This document shows positions 1-9,368 of a stretch of DNA of 64,000 bases, piece by piece. Position 1 is the first letter of the stretch. Every line of letters starts with the position of its first letter. The stretch covers positions 278,501-342,500 of the forward strand of contig JADJGA010000012.1 of the NCBI GenBank assembly GCA_016708265.1, read 5' to 3'. Under the pieces are notes generated by a model. That model made no database searches and was not told the origin of the DNA. It saw nothing but the letters and a program-made list of their open reading frames with translations. This DNA is from Saprospiraceae bacterium (GTDB lineage: Bacteria; Bacteroidota; Bacteroidia; Chitinophagales; Saprospiraceae). A program made the translations under genes and the position numbers.

Positions 1-1
1 A

Positions 2-349
2 TTGGATTCAATAAGTATGAAATCTCATGACCAGATCAAATTCATTAGTGGAAATGGGATCGATAACGGAAAATTCGGATGGGTTTATATCGGATATAAG
101 GATGTTGGAAATATTGGGAAATGTGTTCCCGGTACTTACGATATCACCAATTCAGAAGGTTTTTATTATTCCTCCGATGGTAGTCCGAATAATGGTAAAC
201 ATTATGAAGTTGTAAGCGGTTCTATTACAATAACTCAGGGTGGTAATAAAGGAGACAGAATAAAAGGCACATATGCCACAGTTGTTAAGGAAAGTGGAAG
301 CGGATTGAGTTACGATTTTTACGGATCATTCCAGTTATTGCTGGAATAA
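2..349 (+). CDS. C-terminal part of a hypothetical protein (cut by window edge)
   Basis: The frame is open from the left edge, so only the last roughly 115 residues are seen and the true start lies outside. The visible part is rich in Gly, Ser, Tyr and Asn with alternating hydrophobic residues, as in a beta-sandwich extracellular domain, and ends GSFQLLLE. There is no recognised motif. Only 9 nt separate its stop from the ECF sigma factor start, so the two may be co-transcribed. In Bacteroidota such domains are common in surface lipoproteins, but the N-terminus that would show this is missing. Function unknown. Confidence 0.6.
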   Translation: MDSISMKSHDQIKFISGNGIDNGKFGWVYIGYKDVGNIGKCVPGTYDITNSEGFYYSSDGSPNNGKHYEVVSGSITITQGGNKGDRIKGTYATVVKESGSGLSYDFYGSFQLLLE

Positions 350-358
350 ATTGCAAAA

Positions 359-910
359 ATGACTGAGAAGGAGCTGATACAGGGTTGTCTGAACAATGAC
401 AGATTGAGTCAGAAAATGCTTTATGATAAATTTAGCGGGCAGATGTTTGGCATCTGCCTTCGCTATTGCAGGGATGATACTATTGCAGCCGAAGCTCTTC
501 AGACTGGTTTCATCAGGGTTTTTAAAAATCTGAGTTCTTTCAGGAATGAGGGTGACCTCGGTGCATGGATAAGGAAAATAATAGTCAGGACGGCTATCGA
601 TCAGGTGAAAAAAGAAAAATTATCATTCAGTGACGATCTCACTATGATTGACGAACTTGATAATAGCTATACAATGGATTTTTCCTTTGATAGTTTTAAT
701 TATGACCGGCTGATCAGTCTTTTAGACCGTTTGCCTAAAGGCTATAAAATGGTCTTCTCCATGTTTGTTATCGACGAACTTGATCATTCGGAAATAGCTG
801 AGACTCTTGGTATTTCCGAAGCCACCTCAAGGACGCAATTATTCAAAGCCAGAAAAATGCTGCAAAGTTTAATAGTTGAATCTCCCTTGTTATCCTATAA
901 ATATCATTAA
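359..910 (+). CDS. ECF-type RNA polymerase sigma factor
   Basis: A 183-residue sigma-70 family protein of ECF size. Residues about 20-90 look like region 2 (helices with YDKFSGQMFGICLRY and AWIRKIIVRTAIDQ), and about 115-170 like region 4, with the helix-turn-helix HSEIAETLGISEATSRTQL followed by KARKMLQ. It would direct RNA polymerase to a small regulon. The next gene, 6 nt downstream, has one transmembrane helix and is the probable anti-sigma or signalling partner, the usual pairing in Bacteroidota. The stimulus cannot be told from sequence. Family assignment is firm; regulon is unknown. Confidence 0.93.
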   Translation: MTEKELIQGCLNNDRLSQKMLYDKFSGQMFGICLRYCRDDTIAAEALQTGFIRVFKNLSSFRNEGDLGAWIRKIIVRTAIDQVKKEKLSFSDDLTMIDELDNSYTMDFSFDSFNYDRLISLLDRLPKGYKMVFSMFVIDELDHSEIAETLGISEATSRTQLFKARKMLQSLIVESPLLSYKYH

Positions 911-916
911 AAATTA

Positions 917-2161
917 ATGAAGCCAATGAATGAAATATTAATGAAAAAAGTAGCTGATTCCTACGAAGCAGTTCCACCGGAATTTGTATGGGAAAACATT
1001 GAACTGTCACTTAATCAAAACAGAAAGAGACGACACTTTTTCTTATGGTTAGTTGCCGGAATTGCATTTTTAAGCCTGTCAGCATTAGTTTTTTATAGGG
1101 ATATTTATGGAATCAAAGATGTTGCCGAAAACGATATTAAAATCACCGGAACAAATTTAGGCACAACCGGAATTGATCATAAGTTTTTGCCAGATGAAAA
1201 TATCATTGCAAATAATAAATCAGTTCAGGGAAAAATTGAATCAGTTATCCCATTGGTTGAAAAAAAGAGCAGGCTTTATGAAAATGAAAATGTTGAAGAC
1301 AAACACGAAATAAATGAGGCTATAAAAGAAGAAAAAGCTTTTCTGAATGAAGTAAAGGAGGAAAATTCATCCCCCGAAATGATCATTATCAACAGTATTT
1401 CGAAGTCATTTGTTGTAATGCAAAATTCAGTTTTTAGGCCTGATTTCAATGACAAGATCAAATGCCCAAGTTTTGGAGATCCAAAAAAGAGAATGTTCGC
1501 AGAGCTGGGCCTATTAGGTGGATATCATTTAAAGTCGATTGGTAATGGTAGTAATGAAGCTCTTGCCGCAATCAGGAATCAATCCGAATCCGGATGGTAC
1601 ACATGGGGATTAAATGGAGTATTCGGAATAAATATTACCCCTAATTTTTATATAGGCACCGGAATTGACTGGACACAGTCCAAAGATAAGTTCAAACATT
1701 CATCGGATGCCATCACCAAAATGATCATAACATTTGATCCGGTTACGGGAATTCCCACTGATACAAGTTTTGTGACCGGCAAGCTTGTGAGTAAAGGAGA
1801 GATCAGGTACAATTCAATCGATATACCTTTGATAATAGGATTTGTTAGAAAATATGACAAATGGGATTTTGGAGTGGAAATGGCACCTGTTTTTAACCTG
1901 AATTTCACTGCAAATGGTAAAATATTCAATGATAAGAAAAAAATCTCAAGCATAGACAAGGAGCCTCTGGTTTATAAATCAGGATTGGGACTTGGGCTGA
2001 AGGCTTCATTTGTGATCAGGAGAAATATTTCTGATGGGCTGTCAGTTCAGCTAAAACCGACATTTAAAACTTATTTTAATGATATAAATGATAGTAATTA
2101 TGCCTTACCAATGCGTTACAATCTGTTTGGTATAAATCTTGGGGTGAGGAAGGATTTCTGA
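917..2161 (+). CDS. Single-TM protein with C-terminal outer-membrane-barrel-type domain, partner of the ECF sigma factor
   Basis: A 414-residue protein. Residues 1-40 are a short charged cytoplasmic-type segment, about 42-60 a hydrophobic helix (FFLWLVAGIAFLSLSALVF), about 61-190 a charged, Lys/Glu/Asn-rich linker, and about 190-414 a run of amphipathic strands ending in LFGINLGVRKDF, like the barrel-type domains of PorT-like proteins. The position 6 nt after an ECF sigma gene suggests the N-terminus serves as an anti-sigma or sensor part. No zinc-binding HxxxCxxC motif is visible, so it is not a classical ZAS anti-sigma. The combination of an inner-membrane helix and a barrel-type domain is known in Bacteroidota sigma operons but its topology is unclear. 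Confidence 0.75.
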   Translation: MKPMNEILMKKVADSYEAVPPEFVWENIELSLNQNRKRRHFFLWLVAGIAFLSLSALVFYRDIYGIKDVAENDIKITGTNLGTTGIDHKFLPDENIIANNKSVQGKIESVIPLVEKKSRLYENENVEDKHEINEAIKEEKAFLNEVKEENSSPEMIIINSISKSFVVMQNSVFRPDFNDKIKCPSFGDPKKRMFAELGLLGGYHLKSIGNGSNEALAAIRNQSESGWYTWGLNGVFGINITPNFYIGTGIDWTQSKDKFKHSSDAITKMIITFDPVTGIPTDTSFVTGKLVSKGEIRYNSIDIPLIIGFVRKYDKWDFGVEMAPVFNLNFTANGKIFNDKKKISSIDKEPLVYKSGLGLGLKASFVIRRNISDGLSVQLKPTFKTYFNDINDSNYALPMRYNLFGINLGVRKDF

Positions 2162-2178
2162 TTTTTAAAAAGCTGAAT

Positions 2179-2400
2179 TTAAAAATTACTTTCAAATTCT
2201 GACAATACACCCATTGAATCCTTTTTCACCAGTTCAGATTCTAGTTTAAGTTTCTTTTCTATTAGATTTCTTCTCTGAATCTTATTGTAATAATCTATTG
2301 CTTCATTGATATACCTGTTGCGAGGTTTTTTAAGATTTGCAACAATTGATTCGGTTTCTTCAAAAATACCTTCTTCCAATTTTAAGGATAATGTTTTCAT
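2179..2400 (-). CDS. Small ribbon-helix-helix/antitoxin-like protein without a toxin partner
   Basis: A 73-residue protein. The first 40 residues fit a ribbon-helix-helix DNA-binding fold: a short strand MKTLSLKLEE, then a helix FEETESIVANLKKPRNRYINEAIDYY, followed by a charged helix. This is the pattern of antitoxins and small transcriptional repressors. Downstream, where a toxin would normally sit, the next gene is convergent only 18 nt away, so no toxin partner exists. It begins 27 nt downstream of the end of mtnN and may be its co-transcribed neighbour. Could be an orphan antitoxin or a small regulator. Confidence 0.6.
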   Translation of the reverse strand: MKTLSLKLEEGIFEETESIVANLKKPRNRYINEAIDYYNKIQRRNLIEKKLKLESELVKKDSMGVLSEFESNF

Positions 2401-2427
2401 TTAAAATTATTATAACACAAAGAATAT

Positions 2428-3217
2428 TTAGTTAGTGTATATCGCAATAATATCATCATTTATTTTCAAAAAAGATTTTAAGTACCTCTTCAATATCTCC
2501 ATAGAATAAATACTCGCAATCTCATCTACAAATTTCTGAAAATCGACATGGGCATTTTCATCTGCTGTATCCGAAATGATCCTGATAACTGAGAAGGGCA
2601 CATTGTATTCATAGCACACCTGCCCAACAGCTGCTCCTTCCATTTCCACACACAAAACGGATGGCAAAGCGTCTTTTATTGACTGAAGTTCTTCTTTGGC
2701 TGAAATGAACCTGTCTCCGCTGGCTATGTCACCGGTAGTAGCTTTAGGAGTGATGATCCCGAAGTCCTTAAGAACATTTTCCTGGATATTATCTGTTATA
2801 TTTAAGGTAAATTGCCGGCATAAATCTGTAAGCACCTTTCGTATTTTTTCACTGGTATCAATATAGGTTTTGCCGAGTAGTGGAATTTCATGTTTTCTGA
2901 AAATTGGTGAAGCATCAAGGTCATACTGATAAAGACTTTTACCGACAACAATATCACCAATATTGACATTTTCAGAGCAGGAACCTGCTACTCCGATAAA
3001 AAATTATCTCATCAATATTGAATTCAAGGACCATATTTGTGGCTGTGGCTGCAGCTGAGACTTTTCCCATTCTCGAATATACCAGAACTACCGGCACTTC
3101 CCACAAAGACCCGGTATAGTAATCCCTCATTCCCATGTTCATTACTTTTCTGTCCAGGATGAATTCTGCCAGCATTCCTACCTCTTCCTCCATTGCACAT
3201 ATAATCCCGAATCTCAT
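2428..3217 (-). CDS. mtnN: 5'-methylthioadenosine/S-adenosylhomocysteine nucleosidase (one frameshift)
   Basis: Hydrolyses methylthioadenosine and S-adenosylhomocysteine to adenine and the thio-sugar, in methyl-cycle salvage. The N-terminus MRFGIICAMEEEVGML and the motifs GVAGSCSEN, VEMEGAAVGQVC and ISDTADENA, with the catalytic Asp, are typical. The reading frame breaks at the A6 run at 2998-3003; with five A the protein is an unbroken 262 residues, slightly longer than the usual 230-240 because of a C-terminal extension. The MFS transporter gene lies 53 nt upstream on the same strand, so an operon is likely. The break is most likely a base-call error. Confidence 0.9.
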
Positions 3218-3270
3218 TTGGTATTTGTATTTTCTATTCTGACTTATATTGAGTTAATAATAAAATAGTG

Positions 3271-4503
3271 TTATTCAGTATAATCAAGATCATTACCGTA
3301 TGTCTCTTTGATCAGATATAATGCAATGATGCCAAGTAAAAAACATACTGCACCTACAATGATACCTGCATTGACGAGTCCGTAATATTTTGATAAAAAC
3401 AGTACTGATGAAGTGATCGGAACTGTAGCTCCCCTTACAAAATTGGGAACAGTTGTTGTGACCGTAGCTCTGATATTTGTGCCAAATTGTTCTGAAGCCG
3501 TTGTGATAAATACTGCCCAGTATCCGGCACCAAATCCAAGAATTCCAATGATCATGTAAAACATAGTTGAAGTCATTCCTCTGAAATAGAAAAATATAAT
3601 TGTAAATAAAAACAAAAAAGACATTGAAAGATAAAGAACTTTTTTCCTTGACTTCATCCACTGACTCAAAAAACCGATAAAAAAACTGCCTATTGCTATG
3701 CCGATATAATGGTATGAAACTGCAGCACCTCCGTTTATCCCACCTTTCACATTTAAAAGTCTTGAAAGTTCCGGGGACTGTATCACAAGTATGCTGACAA
3801 TATACCATATAGGGATACCAATGATAATATTGTAAATATATTTTAGTAGTCGCTGCTTATCAGTAAATATACTTAAAAAATCCCCTCTTTTGACCTCCTG
3901 CTGACTTTTGGTTTTTTCAAACATACCCGATTCAAATACACTTGCACGCAAAAGCAGTAACATTATTCCCAAACCACCACCAAACCAGTAAGCCACTCTC
4001 CAGTCAAAAAAATCTGCTACCAGAAAACCCAGTACTGCCCCGAAAATACCAATTCCACTGACAATCGCAGTGCCGTAACCTCTTGATTCCTTACTCATGA
4101 CTTCCGATACCAGGGTGATGCCAATGCCGAGTTCTCCGGACAATCCTACTCCGGCAATGAATCGTAAAATTGCATACTGCTCCATATTTTGTACGAATCC
4201 ATTGGCGATATTAGCCATGGAATATAAGGCAATTGTAAAAAACAAAACCGGCAGTCTGCCCCTTTTGTCTCCCATTATTCCCCAAATAATTCCACCAATG
4301 AGCATTCCAGCCATCTGCATGTTCAAAAGAAATATTCCTTCAGGTAATAGCATTGCATCAGAGATTCCAATACCTTTTAGGCTTGGTACTCTGACAATTC
4401 CGAAAAGTATCAGATCATATATATCGACAAAATAACCTAAAGCCGCAACTATTACAATAATATTTAACGGATTTTTTATGCCTTCATGCTTACTCATATT
4501 CAA
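3271..4503 (-). CDS. MFS transporter
   Basis: A 410-residue inner-membrane protein with about 12 hydrophobic segments. Between TM2 and TM3 it has the MFS motif A form GDKRGR, and in TM4-5 RFIAGVGLSGELG followed by ESRGYG, as in the sugar-porter and metabolite:H+ symporter groups. Substrate cannot be assigned. It is followed on the same strand by mtnN. A promoter-like TACCTTTG element lies 45 nt upstream. The sequence is intact, unlike the genes on both sides. Confidence 0.85.
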   Translation of the reverse strand: MNMSKHEGIKNPLNIIVIVAALGYFVDIYDLILFGIVRVPSLKGIGISDAMLLPEGIFLLNMQMAGMLIGGIIWGIMGDKRGRLPVLFFTIALYSMANIANGFVQNMEQYAILRFIAGVGLSGELGIGITLVSEVMSKESRGYGTAIVSGIGIFGAVLGFLVADFFDWRVAYWFGGGLGIMLLLLRASVFESGMFEKTKSQQEVKRGDFLSIFTDKQRLLKYIYNIIIGIPIWYIVSILVIQSPELSRLLNVKGGINGGAAVSYHYIGIAIGSFFIGFLSQWMKSRKKVLYLSMSFLFLFTIIFFYFRGMTSTMFYMIIGILGFGAGYWAVFITTASEQFGTNIRATVTTTVPNFVRGATVPITSSVLFLSKYYGLVNAGIIVGAVCFLLGIIALYLIKETYGNDLDYTE

Positions 4504-4547
4504 ATTATTTTATGGTTGGTTTATCTTTAATAACAATTTGTGTTTAA

Positions 4548-4555
4548 CAAAGGTA
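4548..4555 (-). promoter_or_regulatory. Bacteroidota-type promoter -7 element for the MFS gene
   Basis: Read on the minus strand this is TACCTTTG, an exact match to the Bacteroidota TAnnTTTG element. A TTG-containing stretch lies about 22 nt upstream, near the expected -33 position. The start codon follows about 45 nt downstream. Confidence 0.55.
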
Positions 4556-4760
4556 AAAAAAGTCAGAGAATCGATTTCAAAAACTAAGAATTAATTTTTA
4601 AAATAGTTCAACTGCTATTTATCCGGATAAAACAACTCTGTGAGAATTTTCTTAGTGATAAATTAGTGATTTTAAGCTAGTCTGAATGGATAGATTAAAT
4701 TATGAATACAGGTTTCCAAACTCTTCATACAAGTTTGAATTTCCATAGAAAGTGCAATAC

Positions 4761-4798
4761 AAAAAAAAACTCCATTCAAAAGCCTTGAATGGAGTTTT
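4761..4798 (-). terminator. Rho-independent terminator of pgk
   Basis: A 13-bp stem (4767-4779 pairing with 4785-4797, ACTCCATTCAA and its complement) with a short loop, followed on the minus strand by a run of eight or nine T. It lies 32 nt past the pgk stop. Confidence 0.8.
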
Positions 4799-4829
4799 AA
4801 AATATTCCAATGAGAAAGCAATTATAGCA

Positions 4830-6030
4830 TTACTCAAAAACTATATCTATACAAGGTAACCCTCCATTTTCGATAAACTCAAGCATAGCACCTCCACCGG
4901 TTGATATAAAGCTGACATTATCTGCAAGACCGGATTTATTGATAGCTGAAACAGAATCTCCACCACCGATCATTGAAAAAGCTCCGTTATCTGTAGCATC
5001 AGCAATGGCAGTAGCTATTTCAAAAGTACCTTTGGAGAATTTCTCCATTTCAAAAACACCCAGTGGTCCGTTCCACATTATAGATTTGGAATTCCTTATG
5101 ACTTCCGAATACTTTTTTATTGCTTCAGGTCCTATATCCAGTGCCATCCAGTCTGAAGGAACTTCAGAACTTTTTACTATTTTTGCCTCTCCTGCATCAG
5201 AGAATTTTTCAGAGATCACACTGTCTTCCGGTAGCATGAAATTTACTCCCTTAGCTTTAGCATTAGCGAGAATATCTCTCGCAGTCTGAATATAATCGGG
5301 TTCAAACAATGAATTACCAATCTCTCCTCCTGAGCTTTGATAAAAGTATAAGCCATTCCACCACCGATCAGAATGTTATCAGATACTGAGATCAGTTTAT
5401 CCAGAAGTTTTATCTTATCAGAAACTTTTGCTCCTCCTATTATTGAAGTGTAAGGTCTTTCAGGATTATTCAAAAGCCTGTTTGCACTCTGATATTCCTC
5501 ATGAACAAGAAATCCAAGGTCTTTGTGGTCTTTATCGAACAATGCTGACACGTAAAATGTAGAAGCATGTTTTCTATGAGCAGTTCCAAATGCATCAAAT
5601 ACAAAATAAGTAGCCAATGAGGCCAGTTTTTTTGCAAATTCTTCATCTCCTTTTTCTTCTTCTTTATAGAATCGCAGGTTTTCCAGAAGAAGTATTTCTC
5701 CCGGTTTCAATGCTGCTGCTTTTGCACAGCCTCTTCTCCTATACAGTCAGAAGCGAAGTCAACTTTTTTTCCCAAACTGAGCTTCAAGTTCAGGAATCAT
5801 GTATCTGAGAGTGAATTTTTCAACATTGATATTTCCATTCTCATCCAGGCTTTTGTCGGTCTCCCAAGATGTGAGATGAGAATCAGGCTGCCTCCGTTTT
5901 CCAGTATGTAATTCAAAGTTGGCATGGCCTTTACAATCCTGGTATTATCAGAAATTTTATGATCGCTGGTCATGGGAACATTAAAGTCAACCCTGACAAG
6001 GACTTTTTGATTTTTAAAATTTGATTTCAT
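4830..6030 (-). CDS. pgk: Phosphoglycerate kinase (four frameshifts)
   Basis: Transfers phosphate between 1,3-bisphosphoglycerate and ADP in glycolysis. Visible family motifs: VLVRVDFNVPM and SHLGRPTK at the N-terminus, LLLENLRFY, AHRKHAST, GGAKVSDKI, MWNGPLGVFE and GGGDSVSAI near the C-terminus. The frame breaks four times: a missing G near 5325, a missing A near 5722, an extra base in the T7 run ending near 5770, and a missing A near 5857. Corrected, it is 400 residues, the normal size. gap lies 81 nt upstream in the same direction. An essential glycolytic gene with four breaks argues for sequence error. Confidence 0.93.
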
Positions 6031-6062
6031 ATAAAATAATTTTAAGACTATTAATATAGTAA

Positions 6063-6092
6063 ATAGCCCGAAATAAATACATTCCGGGCTAT
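6063..6092 (-). terminator. Hairpin between gap and pgk
   Basis: A perfect 8-bp stem (ATAGCCCG at 6063-6070, CGGGCTAT at 6085-6092) with a 14-nt loop. On the minus strand it is followed by an AT-rich stretch without a clean T run, so it may be a weak terminator, an attenuator or an RNA-stabilising hairpin between the two glycolytic genes. Confidence 0.45.
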
Positions 6093-6111
6093 CTTCAATT
6101 TATCAATTTAA

Positions 6112-7105
6112 TTAAGCCATTCTTTCAGCCAAATCGGCTAACCTTTGAGAATAACCATATTCATTATCGTACCAGGAAATTATTTTTACAAGGTTTCCTC
6201 CTTTCTCCATAGTTAACTTTGAATCAAAAATTGAAGAATAAGGACTTCCTATAATATCGACACTTACAATAGGGTCAGTTTCATATTTCAAAATGCCTTT
6301 CATCGGTCCATCAGCAGCTTTCATCGCTGTATTTACTTCTTCCACAGTAGTATTTTTTTTAAGCTTTACAGTTAAATCCACAACTGAGCCATCAGGTGTA
6401 GGCACTCTCATAGCAAGTCCGTGAAGTTTACCTTCAAGTTCAGGAATTACCAATCCGATTGCTTTAGCGGCTCCAGTTGAAGTAGGGATAATCGAAACAG
6501 CTGCTGCTCTTGCACGACGAAGATCTTTATGAGGTGCATCGAGAATGATCTGATCGTTTGTATATGAATGTATAGTATTCATCAAGCCAAATTCAATTCC
6601 AAAATTATCATTAAGAACCTTACTGATCGGTGCCAGACAATTGGTTGTGCATGAAGCATTTGATACAAGTTTATGTTCTGGCTTCAAAGTGTCATCATTC
6701 ACTCCCAGAACTATAGTTGCATCTACATCTTCAGGTTTATCAGAAGGAACACTCAAAACTACTTTTTTAGCTCCCGCCTCGATGTGCTTATTTAAAAGTT
6801 CTCTTCTTCTGAAAACTCCTGTACATTCTGCCACTACATCAACACCCAACTCTTTCCATGGAAGGTTTGAAGGATCTTTTCAGCAAAAGCTCTAATCTTT
6901 TTCCATTTATAGTAATGAATTCATCATCAGCTTCTATCGTGCCATTAAATCTGCCATGAACTGAATCATATTTCAAAAGGTGGGCAAGTGTTTTATTGTC
7001 AGTAAGATCATTGATTGCTACTATTTCTACGTCTTTTTCTCAAGTAAAGCCCTTAAGGTAAGTCTTCCGATTCTTCCGAATCCGTTAATTGCTATTTTTT
7101 TTCAT
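6112..7105 (-). CDS. gap: Type I glyceraldehyde-3-phosphate dehydrogenase (four frameshifts)
   Basis: Oxidises glyceraldehyde-3-phosphate with NAD+ and phosphate. The active-site segment SNASCTTNCLAP with the catalytic Cys is intact, as is the C-terminal WYDNEYGYSQRLADL. The first quarter is broken: an extra A in the A8 run after the start codon (KKIAINGFGRIGR is restored when it is removed), a missing A near 7040, a missing T near 6886 and a missing G near 6878. Corrected length is 331 residues, normal for the family. It has its own promoter-like TACCTTTG 33 nt upstream and precedes pgk. Confidence 0.93.
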
Positions 7106-7137
7106 ATTTATTGATTTTCATTTTTAAAAAGAATCTG

Positions 7138-7145
7138 CAAAGGTA
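7138..7145 (-). promoter_or_regulatory. Promoter -7 element for gap
   Basis: TACCTTTG on the minus strand, followed by GC, an exact match to the Bacteroidota -7 consensus and placed 33 nt before the gap start codon, which suits a short leader. Confidence 0.6.
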
Positions 7146-7315
7146 CAAATTATTTTAAGAATCAATCCAAAAATGTTTAATTTAGATAAATTTATTGAAC
7201 ATTTGCAATGTCTGAATTTTTTAAAAAACCGAAAAATAATATCTGATATTATTCAGGATTATTCAGGACAGGACAATCAGTAAATCCAATTTTACAACAA
7301 TCCATCGTGCCTTTT

Positions 7316-9191
7316 TCACTTCTTCAAAATGACCGAATTATTTGATGTGTCCAGGTCAATAAATTTGGATTTTCAATGTTATATTTCTGATCTTCTTCTC
7401 GGTGGTGACTGGAACAACCAGTTTGGTTTTCGAATTTTCCAAATCTTCATGTTATATTCCATAGTATTATTTGTTCCGTCTTCATAATTGATGATCGTTA
7501 CAAATGGTAATGGTAGTCTGCCAATGTTTTCTACTACAATGGTTTTGCTATCGGGCATAATTATTCCAAGATCAGGATATCCTATGTCAAAATACCAGCT
7601 TTTCCAAAACCAGTCGAGGTTTTCGCCCTGAAATTTCATTGAAGGTTTTAAAAAAATCGTAAGGCATAGGATGTTTTCCTGCCCATCGTTTTATATACTC
7701 CTGCAGGCAATTCAGGAATCTTTCTTCGCTCAGATACTCCATCAGGAAAATATTTTGCAATATATGATTTATTGTAACTTGCCTGACGGTATGGCTGTCG
7801 TGTCCTCAGGTGCTCAGTCAATGTCATAATTGGCACTTCTGCTTCGTTTCCTGCAAATTGATGATATGTTTTTATGCGCGATTTGTAATAATCAAATTGA
7901 TCAGCCGGTATATGGCTGCCCATAAAATATCCGGGATAAAACTTGCCCAGCCCTCATCCATCCAGGCATATTTTCGTTCATTGGTTCCTACATAAAATGG
8001 AAAGTAGGTATGTCCGGCTTCATGATAAGTGGTCCGACATTTCCCCGCCAGTCGGGTTCTTCAGCGTCATTGCACATCATAGGAATTCCATGCCTGCATT
8101 GCCGTTGAAAATGCTCATTGAAGGATATGGATAAGGAATTCCCGGAAACTTTGTGGAAAAATTAAATATGACGGTATCAAGCAATCCAATAATGCGCGGA
8201 TAAAACTTTCTTTTTACACCATAAGCAGTATTAAGGAACACTTTCCTGTTGTTATCATTTGGTAATTCTATAGTTTTGGCATCCCATAGAAATCTGTTTG
8301 AAGTTCCGAAAGCAAAATCAGGGACATTTTGGGCTTTGAATGTCCACTTCAGCTTTTTATCAGGCAAAGTGACTTCACGTTTATCGAATTCTCCAGATTC
8401 AATGATTTGTACCACTTTACCAGTAATATGAGCATCTTTCCATCTTTGCAGATAGGTTTCAGATAAAACTTTTTCCGGGTTTTGCAATTCACCCGTTGCC
8501 CATATCTTAAAATCTCCCGGTACAGTTATATTTACCTCGTAATCGGCAAATTCTCCGAAGAATTCAGCAAAACCTGTATAATTATGCTTGTCCCAGCCAT
8601 CGAGGTCATCATACACTGCTATCTTGGGATAAAAATATGCATTCATGAAAGTGCTGTCACCATAATTTCCCTCCCGAATATTCAGATTTTCAGGATGAAT
8701 AAACGACCATTTGAAATAAATATCAGTATTTGCTTTTGGTAAAAGAGGATTATCAAGACCAATTATCAAGTTTGTCCCTGATCTCGAAACACCATCATTA
8801 TTGATATCTATTTTTTTATTATCAATTTTTACTTCCTCGATAATCACTCCGTCGTTCATATACCTTCTGTCCATCTGCCAGTCATGAGAGAAGTTGTTTT
8901 TATTATAAATATCACCCAACAGGGTAAAAACGATTTCTGTCAGCGTGTCGGGACTGTTGTTGATGTATGTTATATCAGCTACTCCGTTTATTTTATATTG
9001 TACTGGATCAAATTCAATATCCATCCGATATGATGGTTTGTTTTGCCAGTACTTTGTCCCTGGTTTTCCACTCAGATCACGGGTTTTATTTGCATAAGCT
9101 TCCCTGATGTTTAGAGGTATGAAAAGTACTGATGATTGTGAAAATAATAACAAGTAAAAAATGTAAAAACTATTATAAATAGAGGTTTCAT
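7316..9191 (-). CDS. M1-family zinc metallopeptidase, exported (eight frameshifts)
   Basis: A gluzincin aminopeptidase-type protein. The zinc site HEAGHTYFPF followed 18 residues later by the Glu of WMDEGWASF is readable around 7970-8025 when two frames are joined. The N-terminus from the ATG at 9191 (MKPLFIIVFTFF) is a signal peptide; an M1 N-terminal beta domain with YKINGVADITY and SPDTLTEIVF follows. The C-terminus ends DLDTSNNSVILKK. Eight one-base breaks occur, near 9155, 8088, 8030, 7937, 7655, 7640, 7440 and 7366; repaired, the protein is 625 residues. Substrate is unknown. Some breaks in repetitive context are placed only approximately. Confidence 0.82.
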
Positions 9192-9337
9192 TGTTTAATA
9201 TAATATTGAGTTGTTTTAAAAAATGTAAAGATAAGGATTTGAATAAATTTGCTTAGTTTTCTTTAAATTTTGAAGTATAAATTATAAATAAATTGAAATG
9301 TATAAACAAATCAGAGAATAAAATTACTAAATATTAT

Positions 9338-9345
9338 TATTTTTG
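9338..9345 (+). promoter_or_regulatory. Promoter -7 element for the glycosyltransferase gene
   Basis: TATTTTTG, a match to TAnnTTTG. Its last base is the first base of the GTG at 9345, so transcription would start after that codon; this favours the ATG at 9369 as the translation start. Confidence 0.5.
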
Positions 9346-9368
9346 TGAATTTATTAAATTTAGAAAAT

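Larger units (their letters stand above)
4504..4829. other. Intergenic region between pgk and the MFS gene
   Basis: 326 nt without a gene. It holds the promoter-like element of the MFS gene (4548-4555, minus) and the hairpin that ends pgk (4761-4798). The rest is AT-rich and I see no further ORF or repeat. Confidence 0.7.

Noticed and set aside
4939..5289. Long plus-strand ORF inside pgk
   Set aside because: It is an antisense shadow of a clear phosphoglycerate kinase frame with all its motifs.
4830..7105. pgk and gap as true pseudogenes
   Set aside because: Every break is a single base, mostly in a homopolymer, and all catalytic motifs are intact; loss of both glycolytic genes at once is unlikely.
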